Assembly (NCBI GenBank): GCA_029941115.1
Contig: JAPYRK010000005.1
Span: 23,081-87,080 of the forward strand
Direction of reading: 5' to 3'
Length of the DNA: 64,000 nucleotides
Source of the DNA: Dehalococcoidia bacterium
GTDB lineage: Bacteria > Chloroflexota > Dehalococcoidia > UBA2979
Shown: one piece after another, positions 36,035 to 45,396 of the stretch
Layout: every line of letters starts with the position of its first letter
How positions within the stretch are numbered: position 1 is the first letter of the stretch
Notes under the pieces: generated by a model
The model's database searches: none
What the model saw: only the letters and a program-made list of their open reading frames with translations
Told to the model about the DNA's origin: nothing
Translations under genes and position numbers: made by a program

Positions 36035-36997
36035 CTATTTTTTGAAAAGAGCCCCTACTGATCCACCGCTGTGGATTCTATTAATCGCGTCACCTAGTAA
36101 TGGAGCTATTGATATAGTTTTTTGAGGGATGGCGGTGAATTCGCCTCGTACGAGCGGTAAGGTGTCTGTAAATATAATTTCGTCGATTCCAACAGAGGTG
36201 TTATCAAGTCTCTCATACGCTTTCGCAGCAAAGACTGGATGCACGCAAGCGACACGAACTGACCTAGCTCCATTTTCTCGAGCTGTAGCAACTGCTGCCG
36301 CAATAGTTCCACCAGTTAAAATTTCATCATCTAGGACTAAACAGTCTCTCCCATCAACAGATCCAACTAAGTTCATAGCCTCGGCAACCTCACTGTTGCC
36401 TGTTCTTTGTTTATCAACAATTGCAAAATCACCGCCGATACGAGCGGATAGATCTCGTGCTAGTTTTGCCCGTCCGGAGTCTGGAGCTACCACAACCGGC
36501 GCTAACTGGCTGATAGAGCCAAAATAGTCAGCAAGTAATGGGAATGCTGTGAGTTCGTCAACTGGGACATTGAAAAAACCCTGAATTTGGCCAGCATGCA
36601 TATCCATAGATAAGAGTCGATCTGCACCGGCGGTCTCTATGAAGTTGGCAACGAGCCTAGCGGTGATAGGTATGCGGGGTTGATCTTTTTTATCGCTTCG
36701 TCCGTAGGCGTAATAGGGAACCACCGCAGTTATTCTTCCGGCTGACGCTCTACGTGCAGCATCAATCATTATGAATAATTCCATGAGACTTGTGTTTACG
36801 GGAGACACTATGGGTTGAACTATAAAGACGTCTCGCTCACGAACGTTATCTAGATATCGGACAAAAACTTCTTCATTGGAGAATTGGAAAACTTCACAGT
36901 TACCCAGCTTAATACCCATGTGTGTGCAAATATCATCAACAAGTTGGGGATGTCCATTGCCAGAAAATATTGCTATTTCATTGAAAGTCGTGGCCAT
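36035..36997 (-). CDS. prs: Ribose-phosphate pyrophosphokinase
   Basis: Makes phosphoribosyl pyrophosphate from ribose 5-phosphate and ATP, feeding purine, pyrimidine, His and Trp synthesis. It has 320 residues. Characteristic parts are IFSGNGHPQLVDDICTHMG, FSNEEVFVRYLDNVRERDVFI, VPYYAYGRSDKKDQPRIPITARLVAN, MDMHAGQIQGFF and the PRPP loop DCLVLDDEILTGGTI. The ATG at 36997 follows AGGGGGA at the right distance; a TTG at 37012 lies inside this site and is rejected. The neighbour downstream is secA. Confidence 0.95.
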   Translation of the reverse strand: MATTFNEIAIFSGNGHPQLVDDICTHMGIKLGNCEVFQFSNEEVFVRYLDNVRERDVFIVQPIVSPVNTSLMELFIMIDAARRASAGRITAVVPYYAYGRSDKKDQPRIPITARLVANFIETAGADRLLSMDMHAGQIQGFFNVPVDELTAFPLLADYFGSISQLAPVVVAPDSGRAKLARDLSARIGGDFAIVDKQRTGNSEVAEAMNLVGSVDGRDCLVLDDEILTGGTIAAAVATARENGARSVRVACVHPVFAAKAYERLDNTSVGIDEIIFTDTLPLVRGEFTAIPQKTISIAPLLGDAINRIHSGGSVGALFKK

Positions 36998-37084
36998 CAA
37001 ATCCCCCTGCAAAGTATTGCTCTGCTTGGATGTTAACCCGACTTGTATCTACTGTGTAAACGGTCTTAGGAATAGGAAAATTAA

Positions 37085-38197
37085 TCAGCGTAACTTCCGG
37101 AAGTAGAGGAGGACGGCACCAAGGGGTAGTAGCGTCAACAATAGGAAAACATTGCTCATACCTAGGCTAATTACCAGTAATCCAAAACCTGTTTGACCCA
37201 GGATGGCACCAAAGTCCCACGCCAAAGTATAGGTAGCAAGTGAGGAAGACAAATCCTTTTCACTAGATCGGTCGACAACCAATGCGGAGATGGTTGTTTG
37301 AACTCCCGCATTTGCAAGACCGATAACTAATCCAGCAAGTAGCAGCATTGGCACCGTGTTGGCAATCGATAACGTAATCAATCCCACGCTCATAAGAAGT
37401 AGCATTGGGACTATGACGGCACCCCGTCCGAATCTATCGGACAGCCCCCCACTTAAAGATCGTGAAAATAGTTGTCCGATTGCAGCGGCCTGCCAAAATA
37501 TGGGATATCCGGCGATGTCTCTTGCAGCCGCAAACTTGGGAAGGAGTCCTGTTATCGCCATGTAACCCGTCGCTGTGGAGAGGAATATCATCATGGGCAA
37601 TATTGCTTGTGATGATATTCCATTAATTGGATTTACAAGAGTCCATCGACTCGGGAATGGTTTTTTTATGATTGATTTCGGGTCTCCAATTGCGGCCGCG
37701 CTAATCAACGCGATACCAGTGCTGATTGCTCCTAGCAAGAATGCAAGTTCCAGCGAGAAGGATTCTACAACATTTTTCATTAGAAGAGGTCCGTAGAAGA
37801 GTGAAAGTGTGTTGGCAGTTTGGAATATACCTAGTCCCAATCCCCTTCGATGAATTGGCAAACCTTCGGCAACTAATGCAAGCAATCCCGTGGCAAAGAA
37901 ACCCATCGCTGTACCATGCAGAATACGAAACGGTATAAAACCCCAGGGGCCAAGATTGAGGCTGTAACCAAGAAAAGCTAGGACAGTCGCGATTCCACCG
38001 ATCCGAAGCCAAAGTTGGTGCCTTCCTAAATCGAGTAATCCGCCGGTAATAGGTCTGGCAATAACCCCAGCAAACCCAAAAACACCCAGTACAAAGCCCG
38101 CCAGCCCAATAGGTACACTTTCAAGCGCTTCAGGAACAAGGACGTTGCTACTTGAGTGATAGCCGAGAAAGAAAAAGTGTGTGGAAATGGTGGCCAA
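37085..38197 (-). CDS. MFS transporter, 5' end probably frameshifted
   Basis: A 12-helix major facilitator transporter, 370 residues from the only start codon in frame, a TTG at 38197. The motif-A-like loops GGLLDLGRHQ and GGLSDRFGRG are present. The frame stays open upstream of 38197 for about 27 more codons and encodes plausible first-helix sequence, but contains no ATG, GTG or TTG. An ATG at 38241 lies one frame away; adding one base in the six-base T run at 38226-38231 would join it and give a normal MFS N-terminus. So the gene probably begins at 38241 and has lost one base, in the cell or in the assembly. Substrate unknown. Confidence 0.8.
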   Translation of the reverse strand: MATISTHFFFLGYHSSSNVLVPEALESVPIGLAGFVLGVFGFAGVIARPITGGLLDLGRHQLWLRIGGIATVLAFLGYSLNLGPWGFIPFRILHGTAMGFFATGLLALVAEGLPIHRRGLGLGIFQTANTLSLFYGPLLMKNVVESFSLELAFLLGAISTGIALISAAAIGDPKSIIKKPFPSRWTLVNPINGISSQAILPMMIFLSTATGYMAITGLLPKFAAARDIAGYPIFWQAAAIGQLFSRSLSGGLSDRFGRGAVIVPMLLLMSVGLITLSIANTVPMLLLAGLVIGLANAGVQTTISALVVDRSSEKDLSSSLATYTLAWDFGAILGQTGFGLLVISLGMSNVFLLLTLLPLGAVLLYFRKLR

Positions 38198-38332
38198 AAT
38201 AAATCCCGGGGTGATGAGAGGGATATTTTTTGTACCAGCATGTGTTGAATTGGTGCGCGAGGAAATAGTATCGCCCGTCTATAATGGCAGTTACGATCTA
38301 AAAGTTAATTAAGATCTAAATTCGGGTCAGGC

Positions 38333-38677
38333 CTAGCTTTCAGACTCGGCAGCTGATTCTTCGTCTGTTGCTTCAGTTGTGGGCTCGGACGCATATGCCA
38401 AGAGTCGACCATCTCTCTCAATGAACATTGCCAGGCGATCCTCAGTCTCGATTTGCTCAACCCATTGAGGGAGGATTGCGCCATGTCCGTTAACCAGATA
38501 CGTGTGACCTTGATATGAAAACTCATTTTCAGAAACAGAGAGACTGTATGGTGGTGGAGCATCCGCCCGATTCCAATTAAGGGCAAATACATCGATGCCT
38601 CCGGTTGAGATCAAATACAGGTCCGCAAAATCAACCTTTAATTGGGTAGTGTCAGTGGTTGAGTAGTCCGTAGTCAT
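38333..38677 (-). CDS. Hypothetical protein, 114 residues
   Basis: Not recognised. The sequence starts with a Thr/Asp-rich stretch, has a strand-rich core (ADLYLISTGGIDVFALNWNR, FSYQGHTYLVNGHGAILPQWVEQI, DRLAMFIERDGRLLAYA), and ends in an acidic, Glu/Ser/Thr tail. No transmembrane helix or Cys is visible. The ATG at 38677 is 36 bases after the VKOR stop, so it is probably co-transcribed with the disulfide-forming pair. An overlapping frame at 38305-38592 on the same strand is a shadow. Confidence 0.6.
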   Translation of the reverse strand: MTTDYSTTDTTQLKVDFADLYLISTGGIDVFALNWNRADAPPPYSLSVSENEFSYQGHTYLVNGHGAILPQWVEQIETEDRLAMFIERDGRLLAYASEPTTEATDEESAAESES

Positions 38678-38713
38678 GCAGTCTCTCCAACCGAAGTATA
38701 TATCATCATCAAT

Positions 38714-39187
38714 TCAAGACGTAGTCTTGTTGATATTTTTTACTTCAATTACCTCAACGATGAAAATTAGTGAGATAATCACGGCTGATGCAAGGCACCA
38801 AATGCACCAGGCTTCCAGCACGAATGCTTCGATTCCAGTGAGGTAGATTGAATATATAGTGCCCGCAGTCGCAACAAAGAGAGACCATATTCGAATATTT
38901 CTTACTAGCCACTCACGCGAATCGAAAAATATTTTGTGAAGGTATTGGGCTCGGGCGACGTGCAAACCGAGCAGCGTCAGATACATAAATAACCCGAAGA
39001 GTGAGATGGGTATACCGGCGACTCTTGAGTATTCTGAGTCTTGAACCTCGTGACAACCGCCACTTTCTCCGCAAATTAAGGCGCCCTCATCGAACAATGC
39101 CGTATAGGTCAAATATACAGCGACAGCTAAACCGGACAATTTTAAGATGACCGAAACACAGGCTATAAAAGAAGATCTTTGTAACAA
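38714..39187 (-). CDS. Vitamin K epoxide reductase (VKOR) family protein
   Basis: Membrane enzyme that reoxidises a DsbA-like partner and passes electrons to quinone; the counterpart of DsbB in many Gram-positive, cyanobacterial and Chloroflexota lineages. It has 157 residues with four hydrophobic helices. The loop pair C39/C45 (CGESGGC) and the active-site CxxC C128/C131 (WCIWC) are present, with GIPISLFG between. The start is a TTG at 39187 with AGAGGA upstream; no ATG is available before the first helix. It lies 43 bases after the DsbA-like gene, which supports a working pair. Confidence 0.9.
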   Translation of the reverse strand: MLQRSSFIACVSVILKLSGLAVAVYLTYTALFDEGALICGESGGCHEVQDSEYSRVAGIPISLFGLFMYLTLLGLHVARAQYLHKIFFDSREWLVRNIRIWSLFVATAGTIYSIYLTGIEAFVLEAWCIWCLASAVIISLIFIVEVIEVKNINKTTS

Positions 39188-39230
39188 GGCTCTATCCTCT
39201 GACGCTCAAGTTAAGCAGATATCAATTAAG

Positions 39231-39938
39231 TTACTCGAGCTGATTTTCTATAATTTGTTGAATATCTGCTAATTTAACGACACCCGAAACGGGGTAGTTT
39301 CCTATTAGTGTATAGGGGGTTCCTCCAGTAAATCCATTTTTTAATGCTAATTCGGCAGCTGTTTGCACCGCATCGTGTTCCTGTTCTGAATTCACGCACG
39401 TGCCGAACAAATCCGTATCTAAAGGAAGGCCGGCATTCACTAATTCGTCAGCAAAATCTACCAGATTGGGGAGGCTAAAAACACCAGAATTAGGCTTACC
39501 CTGTCTCAAGAACAGCAAGTTGTGATACTCCCAGAATAGATTTTGGTCTGCTGCGCAAAGCGATGCGGTCGCTGCATTAAATGATTCTCTACCAAGAATC
39601 GGAGTGTTTACAAAGACAATTTTGACTTGACCTTCTTGAACATAACTATCAATTAAAGGCTTAACAATGTTTTCTGAGAAAGTTTTGCAGTGTGAACACT
39701 GAAAGTCCTCATGCAGCCAGATTGTGAGGGGCGAATCGTCATTACCCAGTTCAGTTCCGTTGGTCGGAATATTCTGATAGGTGCCAGTCGGTTGAAAAGC
39801 CTCGTCATTTGTTGTAGACCCCGGGCGACCAGACCAGATAAGCCATATCACTATCACTAGTATTAGAGCACCAGCTGCAAAAACAGGGAGCCCACCCCAG
39901 TCGTGGTAGAACTTACTGAGTTTCAACTTTGTTCTCAA
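39231..39938 (-). CDS. DsbA-like thioredoxin-fold disulfide oxidoreductase, membrane-anchored
   Basis: Introduces or shuffles disulfides in exported proteins. It has 235 residues: an N-terminal membrane anchor (residues 17-36, LPVFAAGALILVIVIWLIW), then a thioredoxin fold with active site C81-S-H-C84, a helical insertion, and the cis-Pro loop GTPYTLIGN near residue 210. A third Cys pair (in SLCAAD and FGTCVN) is in the insertion. The start is a TTG at 39938 following GAGG. The neighbour VKOR gene supplies the likely oxidant. Confidence 0.9.
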   Translation of the reverse strand: MRTKLKLSKFYHDWGGLPVFAAGALILVIVIWLIWSGRPGSTTNDEAFQPTGTYQNIPTNGTELGNDDSPLTIWLHEDFQCSHCKTFSENIVKPLIDSYVQEGQVKIVFVNTPILGRESFNAATASLCAADQNLFWEYHNLLFLRQGKPNSGVFSLPNLVDFADELVNAGLPLDTDLFGTCVNSEQEHDAVQTAAELALKNGFTGGTPYTLIGNYPVSGVVKLADIQQIIENQLE

Positions 39939-39988
39939 TATCTGACCTCAGTTTGCGTCTAAATAAACTTTCAAAACTGATAACCTTG

Positions 39989-41161
39989 TTATCCGCGTGG
40001 AAGGCCCAGACCTCTTTGAGCGATAATATTTCTTTGCACCTCGCTTGTTCCAGCTGCCACAGTGCTTGATACAGAAGTCATGTATTGCTGTGCAAAAGCA
40101 CCACCAAGTTTCGCGTACGGCGATCCCGGACGAAGCTGAGATATGCTTCCAAGAAGATTCATCCCTGTTCCAGCAATTCGCTGCGAAAGTTCAGAGCCAT
40201 ACAGCTTTGATACGGACGCTTCATGATTTGGAATAATACCCTGCGACTGAAGGAATGGAATACGGTAAGCAACGTTAAATCCGACCTGTACTTCTATCCA
40301 ACGATCCGCCAACTCATACCGCGCCGTTGGATTCTGTTCAACAAGTGACTCTTCGTCACGAGCTGCAGAGACAAGCTTTTCGACACTTCGTTTTCCATTA
40401 GCGTACGCACCTACACCGGATCGCTCAAAATCTAGTGCGGTCGCAACTTGATACCAACCACGGTTTTCAACACCGACGAGACTATCTCCCGGAATTCGCA
40501 CATCCTCGAAGAATATTTCATTAAATCCATGCTCTCCAGCTAAGTTTGGAAGAGGTCGTACCGATACCCCAGGGGCATCCATAGGCATTACGAACGTAGA
40601 TATTCCCCGATGCTTTGGCGCACTAGGGTCAGTTCGCGCTGCTAGCCAACCCATATTTGCGTAATGTCCGCCACTGGTCCATATTTTAGAACCATTAATG
40701 ATCCACTCGTCACCGTCTCTTACGGCCCGGGTTTGTAAAGAAGCAAGATCTGACCCAGCGCCAGGCTCAGAATAAAGTGTGCACCAAATATCATCGCCAT
40801 TAGTGATTTTTGGGAGATATTGCTCTTTTTGTTCATCGGTTCCGTACAGTATTAATGCCGGTCCAACCCATGCCACGCCCATACCACCTCCACCCGGCAT
40901 TCGAGCGTAGGTAGTCTCTTCGTTGTAGATCATTTGTTGCACATGCGTGGCGTCAAGTCCACCGTTCTCTTTGGACCAAGCCATCGCGAGCCATTTTTTA
41001 TCGGCAAGTCCCTTTGTGATAGTTCTAGCTAATGATCCGTCTTCGGCTCCCTCATCACCAATCGTGTCTCGATTGTTCCAGTCAGTTGGAAGATGATTAT
41101 CCAGAAATGATCGTATTTCAGTTCGAAAACTCTCTTCTTCAGGTGAGAACGAAAAATCCAT
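39989..41161 (-). CDS. Acyl-CoA dehydrogenase
   Basis: FAD enzyme that makes an alpha-beta double bond in an acyl-CoA. It has 390 residues: N-terminal helices (FSFSPEEESFRTEIRSFLDNHLP), the middle beta domain with YSEPGAGSDLASLQTRAVRDGD and NGSKIWTSGGHYANM, and the C-terminal helical domain with GTSEVQRNIIAQRGLGLPR. These are general family signatures; chain-length specificity and the catalytic Glu position could not be fixed by eye. Some members of this group act on other substrates, such as steroid side chains. It lies 104 bases after ilvD on the same strand. Confidence 0.92.
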   Translation of the reverse strand: MDFSFSPEEESFRTEIRSFLDNHLPTDWNNRDTIGDEGAEDGSLARTITKGLADKKWLAMAWSKENGGLDATHVQQMIYNEETTYARMPGGGGMGVAWVGPALILYGTDEQKEQYLPKITNGDDIWCTLYSEPGAGSDLASLQTRAVRDGDEWIINGSKIWTSGGHYANMGWLAARTDPSAPKHRGISTFVMPMDAPGVSVRPLPNLAGEHGFNEIFFEDVRIPGDSLVGVENRGWYQVATALDFERSGVGAYANGKRSVEKLVSAARDEESLVEQNPTARYELADRWIEVQVGFNVAYRIPFLQSQGIIPNHEASVSKLYGSELSQRIAGTGMNLLGSISQLRPGSPYAKLGGAFAQQYMTSVSSTVAAGTSEVQRNIIAQRGLGLPRG

Positions 41162-41265
41162 ATTGCATACCCCATAATTTTCTTATTTTGTTGTTATACA
41201 TTCCAAAGTGTACCAGTCTTTTTCTATTTTACTTCCTAGAACGCTTCTAAAAAATTGTTTTACTA

Positions 41266-42960
41266 TTACCGTGTAATCGCGCCTGTATCAGCACCTGACA
41301 CGAGTTTGGCATACTTTGCAAAGACACCACGTTGATAATTCGCCGGACGTGGTTCACGAGACTCTAAGCGTGTTTTGATTTCTTCGGCATTCAGTTCTAG
41401 ATTTAATTCTCGACCGGGGATGTTGAAATAAATTGAATCTCCTTCATTTACTGCTCCAATTGGACCGCCAGCTGCGGCTTCCGGGGCTACATGACCAGCC
41501 ATTAAACCCCGTGTAGCTCCGGAGAATCTGCCGTCGGTGAGAAGTGCTACCGAATCGTCTAAACCAGCTCCTACAAGCGCAGCTGTAACACCTAACATTT
41601 CTCTCATTCCTGGGCCACCAACAGGGCCTTCATTTCGGATTACCAATACGTCGCCCTGCTTAATTTTATTCTCGAGGACAGCCTGCATTGCATCTTCTTC
41701 CCGTTCGAATACTCGAGCTGGCCCTCGATGAGTTAGTCGCTCGTGACCTGCCACTTTGATAACCGAACCTTTTGGAGCTAATGACCCTTTAAGAATCACC
41801 AAACCACCGGTAGGTTTTAGCGCATTTTCTGCGCTTAGGATTACATCCTGTCCTGGGGTTTCTTCCGTAAGATCGGCCTCTTCCTGGATCGTTTTGCCAG
41901 AAATCGTCAATTGATTTCCGTGAATCTTGTTTGCTTCAATTAACTTTTTCGCCAGAAGTCGGGTACCGCCGGCACGATCCCAGTCCAACGCTACGTAGCG
42001 TCCTCCAGGACGTAGATCACCAATTAGTGGAGTAGCATCAGAAATTCTGTTGAAGTCGTCAATGTCTAGATCAATGCCGCATTCCGCAGCGAGAGCGAGG
42101 AGGTGCAATACGACATTGGTCGATCCGCCGGTAGCTGTCGCGCAGGCAATACCATTTTCAAAAGCTTCCTTGGTGAGTAGTTCCCTTGGCTTAAGGCCTC
42201 GGCGAAGAATTTCCATGACCAGTTCGCCTGCTTGAACCCCGATATTATCTTTACGGGGATCCGTAGCGCCCGGAGAACCTGATCCCATGGCGGCTATCCC
42301 AAGAAACTCTAATACGGTGGCCATTGTATTTGCGGTATATTGCGCACCGCATGCGCCTGCTCCTGGGCATGCTGCAGCCTCCAGCCCAGCTAATTCCTCG
42401 TCGGTCATAGTACCTGCAGCATGTCTTCCAACTCCCTCAAAAACATCTTGAATTGTGACATCTTCACCCTGCCATGTGCCAGGCGCGATAGAACCGGAGT
42501 ATAGAACCATTCCCGGTATATTCAGTCGGGCCAAGGCCATGGCGCCGCCGGGAATTGTTTTGTCACAACCGACTATTATCACAGCTGCGTCAAACGAATA
42601 ACCTATTCCACAAAGTTCAATCGAATCGGCAATCAATTCCCGTGAAATTAACGAGGCTTTCATGCCCTCTGTTCCCATTGTCACGCCATCTGAAATCGAT
42701 ACGGTATTGACTTCCATTGGTGTCCCACCCGCCGCGCGTATTCCCGCCATCACCTGTTGGGCAAGCGCCCGTTGTGAGTAGTTACACGGCATTGTACCGA
42801 TCCATTCGTGTGCAACCATAACTAAGGGTCGCTTCAGATCTTCAACTGAATAGCCCACTGAATGCAACATTGATCGCGCAGCAGCTCTGTCAGGACCATC
42901 GACGAGCACATGACTCTTGTGGCGCATATCGAATTGGTTTGTTGAAGACGTGTCGGGCAT
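41266..42960 (-). CDS. ilvD: Dihydroxy-acid dehydratase
   Basis: Third enzyme of valine and isoleucine synthesis, also needed for pantothenate. It has 564 residues. Fe-S cluster ligands are expected at C59 (MPCN), C132 ([12 protein letters not shown]) and C204 ([16 protein letters not shown]). Other family stretches are [32 protein letters not shown] and [23 protein letters not shown]. The ATG at 42960 follows GGAG in the 25-base gap from the LLM gene. It is not next to other ilv or leu genes here. Sugar-acid dehydratases are related, but the sequence fits IlvD best. Confidence 0.93.
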   Translation of the reverse strand: MPDTSSTNQFDMRHKSHVLVDGPDRAAARSMLHSVGYSVEDLKRPLVMVAHEWIGTMPCNYSQRALAQQVMAGIRAAGGTPMEVNTVSISDGVTMGTEGMKASLISRELIADSIELCGIGYSFDAAVIIVGCDKTIPGGAMALARLNIPGMVLYSGSIAPGTWQGEDVTIQDVFEGVGRHAAGTMTDEELAGLEAAACPGAGACGAQYTANTMATVLEFLGIAAMGSGSPGATDPRKDNIGVQAGELVMEILRRGLKPRELLTKEAFENGIACATATGGSTNVVLHLLALAAECGIDLDIDDFNRISDATPLIGDLRPGGRYVALDWDRAGGTRLLAKKLIEANKIHGNQLTISGKTIQEEADLTEETPGQDVILSAENALKPTGGLVILKGSLAPKGSVIKVAGHERLTHRGPARVFEREEDAMQAVLENKIKQGDVLVIRNEGPVGGPGMREMLGVTAALVGAGLDDSVALLTDGRFSGATRGLMAGHVAPEAAAGGPIGAVNEGDSIYFNIPGRELNLELNAEEIKTRLESREPRPANYQRGVFAKYAKLVSGADTGAITR

Positions 42961-42985
42961 ATTCGGACTCCTTAAAATCTGTTTC

Positions 42986-44029
42986 CTAGGCGTTAGCCAC
43001 CGTTGGAATCGTTTTCAGCTCTGCGATAATCTCCTTGACCTGTTCAAACTCCTCTGGCGTTTTTGGGTCTCCCGGAAACGATACCTGTGAGTTAATCCCA
43101 GCATATTTTTCTTTCATTTTTCCCGCGATTACGTCCCACGTTCCGACAACACAAAATTCCTCGATCATTTCGTCTGTGACCACACTGACCATTTCATCCC
43201 ATTTCCCACCGACTGATAGCCGGTGAAGCTCGGCCGCCTCGTCAGCCCAGCCATGTAACTTCATGACATTTGAGTAAGATCGTGTAGACGCGTAAAAGGA
43301 TATTCGCTTTCGAGTTATTTCGATTTGTTTCTCCAAGTCTTCCTCGGTTTTTGCGGTTACAACGAATCCACCGCCTCTAACTTGTACTTTTGAAATATCT
43401 TTTCCAGCGCGTCGAGCGCCTTCTTGCACTTCCGGAATCAATACTTCACGAATGTATCGAAAAGTGCTGAATCCATGAATAGCTATCCCGTCTGCTACTT
43501 CACCGGCAAGTCTCGCATTAAATGGATTTACAGCTGAAACGATGACTGGAATATCAGGGTGTTCAATAGGGCCCGGATTAAAGAAGGGGCTCGTGAGTTT
43601 GTATTGATAAAATTCGCCTTCGTAGTCTGGTTTGGTTCCATTTTGCCAAGAGTCCCAAATAGCCCTCATACACTTGATGTAGTCACGTAAGTGAGGTCCA
43701 GGAGGATGCCAAGGCACTGAGAATCTTCGTTCATTGTGTCCTTTTACCTGTGTGCCAAGGCCCAGCACAAATCGTCCTCCTGAATAGGCCTGTAGATCCC
43801 AAGCAAGGTTTGCGGAGATGTGTGGAGCTCTCGGAAATGCTATCGCGACCGATGTACCAAATTGTAGTTTTTTAGTATGTTCGGCCACTAGGACCAATGG
43901 TAAAAATGGATTATGTGAGGTCTCGCCTACCGAGAGCGAATCATGCCCTAATGACTCAAGCTTTTGAGCTTGCGAAATGATATCCTCGCCGAGCGTCGAT
44001 CCTGCTCCTCCACCAACTAGCATTGCCAT
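42986..44029 (-). CDS. LLM-class flavin-dependent oxidoreductase (F420-type, MSMEG_2256-like)
   Basis: A 347-residue luciferase-like TIM-barrel flavoenzyme. Visible family stretches: [74 protein letters not shown] and [26 protein letters not shown]. From memory these resemble the F420-dependent MSMEG_2256 subfamily, but FMN use cannot be excluded. The ATG at 44029 follows GGGGGA. It lies between a Ldh_2 dehydrogenase and ilvD on the same strand. A second LLM enzyme is at 45397-46452 on the other strand. Substrate unknown. Confidence 0.85.
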   Translation of the reverse strand: MAMLVGGGAGSTLGEDIISQAQKLESLGHDSLSVGETSHNPFLPLVLVAEHTKKLQFGTSVAIAFPRAPHISANLAWDLQAYSGGRFVLGLGTQVKGHNERRFSVPWHPPGPHLRDYIKCMRAIWDSWQNGTKPDYEGEFYQYKLTSPFFNPGPIEHPDIPVIVSAVNPFNARLAGEVADGIAIHGFSTFRYIREVLIPEVQEGARRAGKDISKVQVRGGGFVVTAKTEEDLEKQIEITRKRISFYASTRSYSNVMKLHGWADEAAELHRLSVGGKWDEMVSVVTDEMIEEFCVVGTWDVIAGKMKEKYAGINSQVSFPGDPKTPEEFEQVKEIIAELKTIPTVANA

Positions 44030-44118
44030 AATTCTATCCCCCTCAATTTAATTTTCTTACGCCCGAGATTAACATCTATCGCTGGCTGCGCATCATTTTG
44101 CCGTGTGATGAATAATTT

Positions 44119-45207
44119 TTAGGCCAGTAAGTTCGACATCCCTAACTCACTGAAAGTACTCTCAAACCACTCCACGACTTCAGGGTGGTATGGGATGCCC
44201 CTTTCTCTTCGATCTATCTCCTGCTCATGTTCTTCAATTCCCGCGTATATCACACGATCATGACCAGGGGCCGTCGGAGTCTCTTGCAGGGCCACAAGAT
44301 ATTCGTCCATATTTTCTTTAAATTCGGTTAGATCTCCAAATGCCTCAACGTTAAACGCAGTAAAGTGGTGGCCTGTACCCTTTCCATTGCCTTCGCTTCG
44401 CTGAAATGCGGATCCAGCCGTAGAAAGGATACCCGCTAGGATATCTATTGATGCTGCCAAACTATAGCCCTTATGTGACCCGATTTCTCGGGTGCCTCCA
44501 AGAGGCAGAATCAGGAAATCATCAGGCAACTCTTTTGACTCCATAATGGGCGTACCGTCAGCTTCCGCGACCCAACCTGGCAATATCGGTTCTCCTAGGC
44601 GTTGGGCGAGACGTATCTTATTGCCTGCGACACTTGACATTGAGGCATCAAAGATAAATGGCGGCTGTTTGTCGGTTGGTACTGCGATTGCTAGCGGGTT
44701 AAGCCCTACGCGCGCTTCAGCGCCGAATGTAGGGACTACGGACAGTCCGCCAACCGTCATCGAGAGACCGATCATATTGTGATCTAGAGCCAGCTGTGCA
44801 TGGTAAGCAGCGGCACCAAAGTGTCGACCGTTATTAGCGATAACTGTCCCAACGCCATACACACGAGCTTTTTCAATAGCTAATTCCATTAGCTCCGGAC
44901 CAACTGCGACACCTAATCCTTGATCCGTATCAACGGTTGCTGTGGCGGGAAATTCACGCTCTATTTTCCACTTCGGTTTCGGATTTATATCTCCGCTCTG
45001 AAGGCCTGTTACATAGACGCGCAGCATGTTCGATACTCCGTGAGAGTCGATTCCGCGCACGTCGGCGTAAAGTAGTGTATCCGTGGACCGTATCGCGTCT
45101 CCCTCGTTCATGCCGAGCTCAAGAAAGATCGCCTCAACTGCCGATCGCATTTTGGTAAAAGGTATACGAATCGCTATGTTTTCTGGTACTGCGAATTGTT
45201 TAAGCAT
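44119..45207 (-). CDS. Ldh_2 family malate/L-lactate-type dehydrogenase
   Basis: NAD(P)-dependent 2-oxoacid oxidoreductase of the family that includes malate/L-sulfolactate/ureidoglycolate dehydrogenases. It has 362 residues. Typical parts are ADVRGIDSHGVSNMLRVYV (with the catalytic His), NNGRHFGAAAYHAQLALD, NPLAIAVPTDKQPPFIFDASMSSVAGNKI and GSHKGYSLAASIDILAGILS. The frame is open to 45258, but the ATG at 45207 follows GGGAGA at good distance and gives the usual start. The precise substrate is not readable; sulfolactate is one marine possibility, as inference only. Confidence 0.87.
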   Translation of the reverse strand: MLKQFAVPENIAIRIPFTKMRSAVEAIFLELGMNEGDAIRSTDTLLYADVRGIDSHGVSNMLRVYVTGLQSGDINPKPKWKIEREFPATATVDTDQGLGVAVGPELMELAIEKARVYGVGTVIANNGRHFGAAAYHAQLALDHNMIGLSMTVGGLSVVPTFGAEARVGLNPLAIAVPTDKQPPFIFDASMSSVAGNKIRLAQRLGEPILPGWVAEADGTPIMESKELPDDFLILPLGGTREIGSHKGYSLAASIDILAGILSTAGSAFQRSEGNGKGTGHHFTAFNVEAFGDLTEFKENMDEYLVALQETPTAPGHDRVIYAGIEEHEQEIDRRERGIPYHPEVVEWFESTFSELGMSNLLA

Positions 45208-45396
45208 GTAATCTCCCGTAGTGTGTAACGCTTTACTAGTAACTGAACTAAGCAGCATTATGTCAGGTAACGCGATGATTTGGAAGAGGTTATGTATTAA
45301 GCTAGGGCCGGATCAGATTGGCGATGGCTCGCCTTGTTACTTCGAAATTAATTAAGTTAATCTGTCGCTTTATTACTGAGGGTTGGAGGAGAAATA

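Noticed and set aside
41237..41249. Hairpin TAGAA-CGC-TTCTA as terminator of ilvD
   Set aside because: On the ilvD strand no T run follows the short stem; the T run lies before it.
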